5,597 bases of DNA from Deltaproteobacteria bacterium (GTDB taxonomy: Bacteria; Desulfobacterota; DSM-4660; Desulfatiglandales; HGW-15), in NCBI GenBank assembly GCA_030671095.1, contig DAOVAK010000218.1, positions 1-5,597 of the forward strand, in the 5' to 3' direction. The translations under genes were made by a program, and so were the position numbers. Shown piece by piece: positions 5,594 to 5,597 of the stretch (positions within the stretch are counted from its first letter, which is position 1; the number at the start of each line of letters is the position of its first letter). The notes beneath the pieces are model-generated. The model did no database searches. It had not been told where the DNA came from and saw nothing but the letters and a program-made list of their open reading frames with translations.

Positions 5594-5597
5594 TAAT

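Overview
The window looks like a chromosomal piece of an anaerobic bacterium, most likely a Desulfobacterota (former Deltaproteobacteria) sulfate reducer or syntroph. This is inferred from a selenocysteine-containing formate dehydrogenase, a rubrerythrin-type ferritin-like protein, a DnaJ/CbpA-type C-terminus next to a PP-loop sulfurtransferase-like gene, and intergenic repeats of types I associate with that group. No phylogenetic marker is present, so the assignment stays tentative.

Layout. Bases 1-1427 (+ strand): the 3' end of a dnaJ/cbpA-like co-chaperone gene, followed after one base by a PP-loop ATPase with a CxxC...C cysteine triad and an NFACT-R-like tail. Bases 1428-1728: a convergent intergenic region holding two facing arrays of 9-11 bp 'CTAAAGTG' units around a GC-rich hairpin, then a terminator-like hairpin for the + strand genes. 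Bases 1729-2577 (- strand): an unrecognised protein with one central membrane segment and a long C-terminal coiled coil. Bases 2734-3243 (- strand): a stand-alone ferritin-like di-iron protein with a complete E...ExxH...E...ExxH ligand set. Bases 3244-3547: a bidirectional terminator and a 173 bp MITE-like element with nested inverted repeats. Bases 3548-5581 (- strand): one 677-residue formate dehydrogenase catalytic subunit, read through an in-frame TGA (selenocysteine 136) with a clear SECIS hairpin just downstream.

How the genes fit together. The two + strand genes probably form one transcription unit (protein folding plus RNA sulfur modification). The three - strand genes look like separate units: a terminator lies between fdhA and the di-iron gene, and the di-iron gene and the membrane coiled-coil gene each have a plausible promoter. 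Formate oxidation (or CO2 reduction), a peroxide/iron-handling di-iron protein and Fe-S-dependent chemistry fit a strict anaerobe. Electron-transfer partners of FdhA, if present, would lie beyond the right edge. I see no clearly novel system here. The most noteworthy items are the selenocysteine recoding, the cysteine triad in the PP-loop enzyme, and the two intergenic repeat structures.
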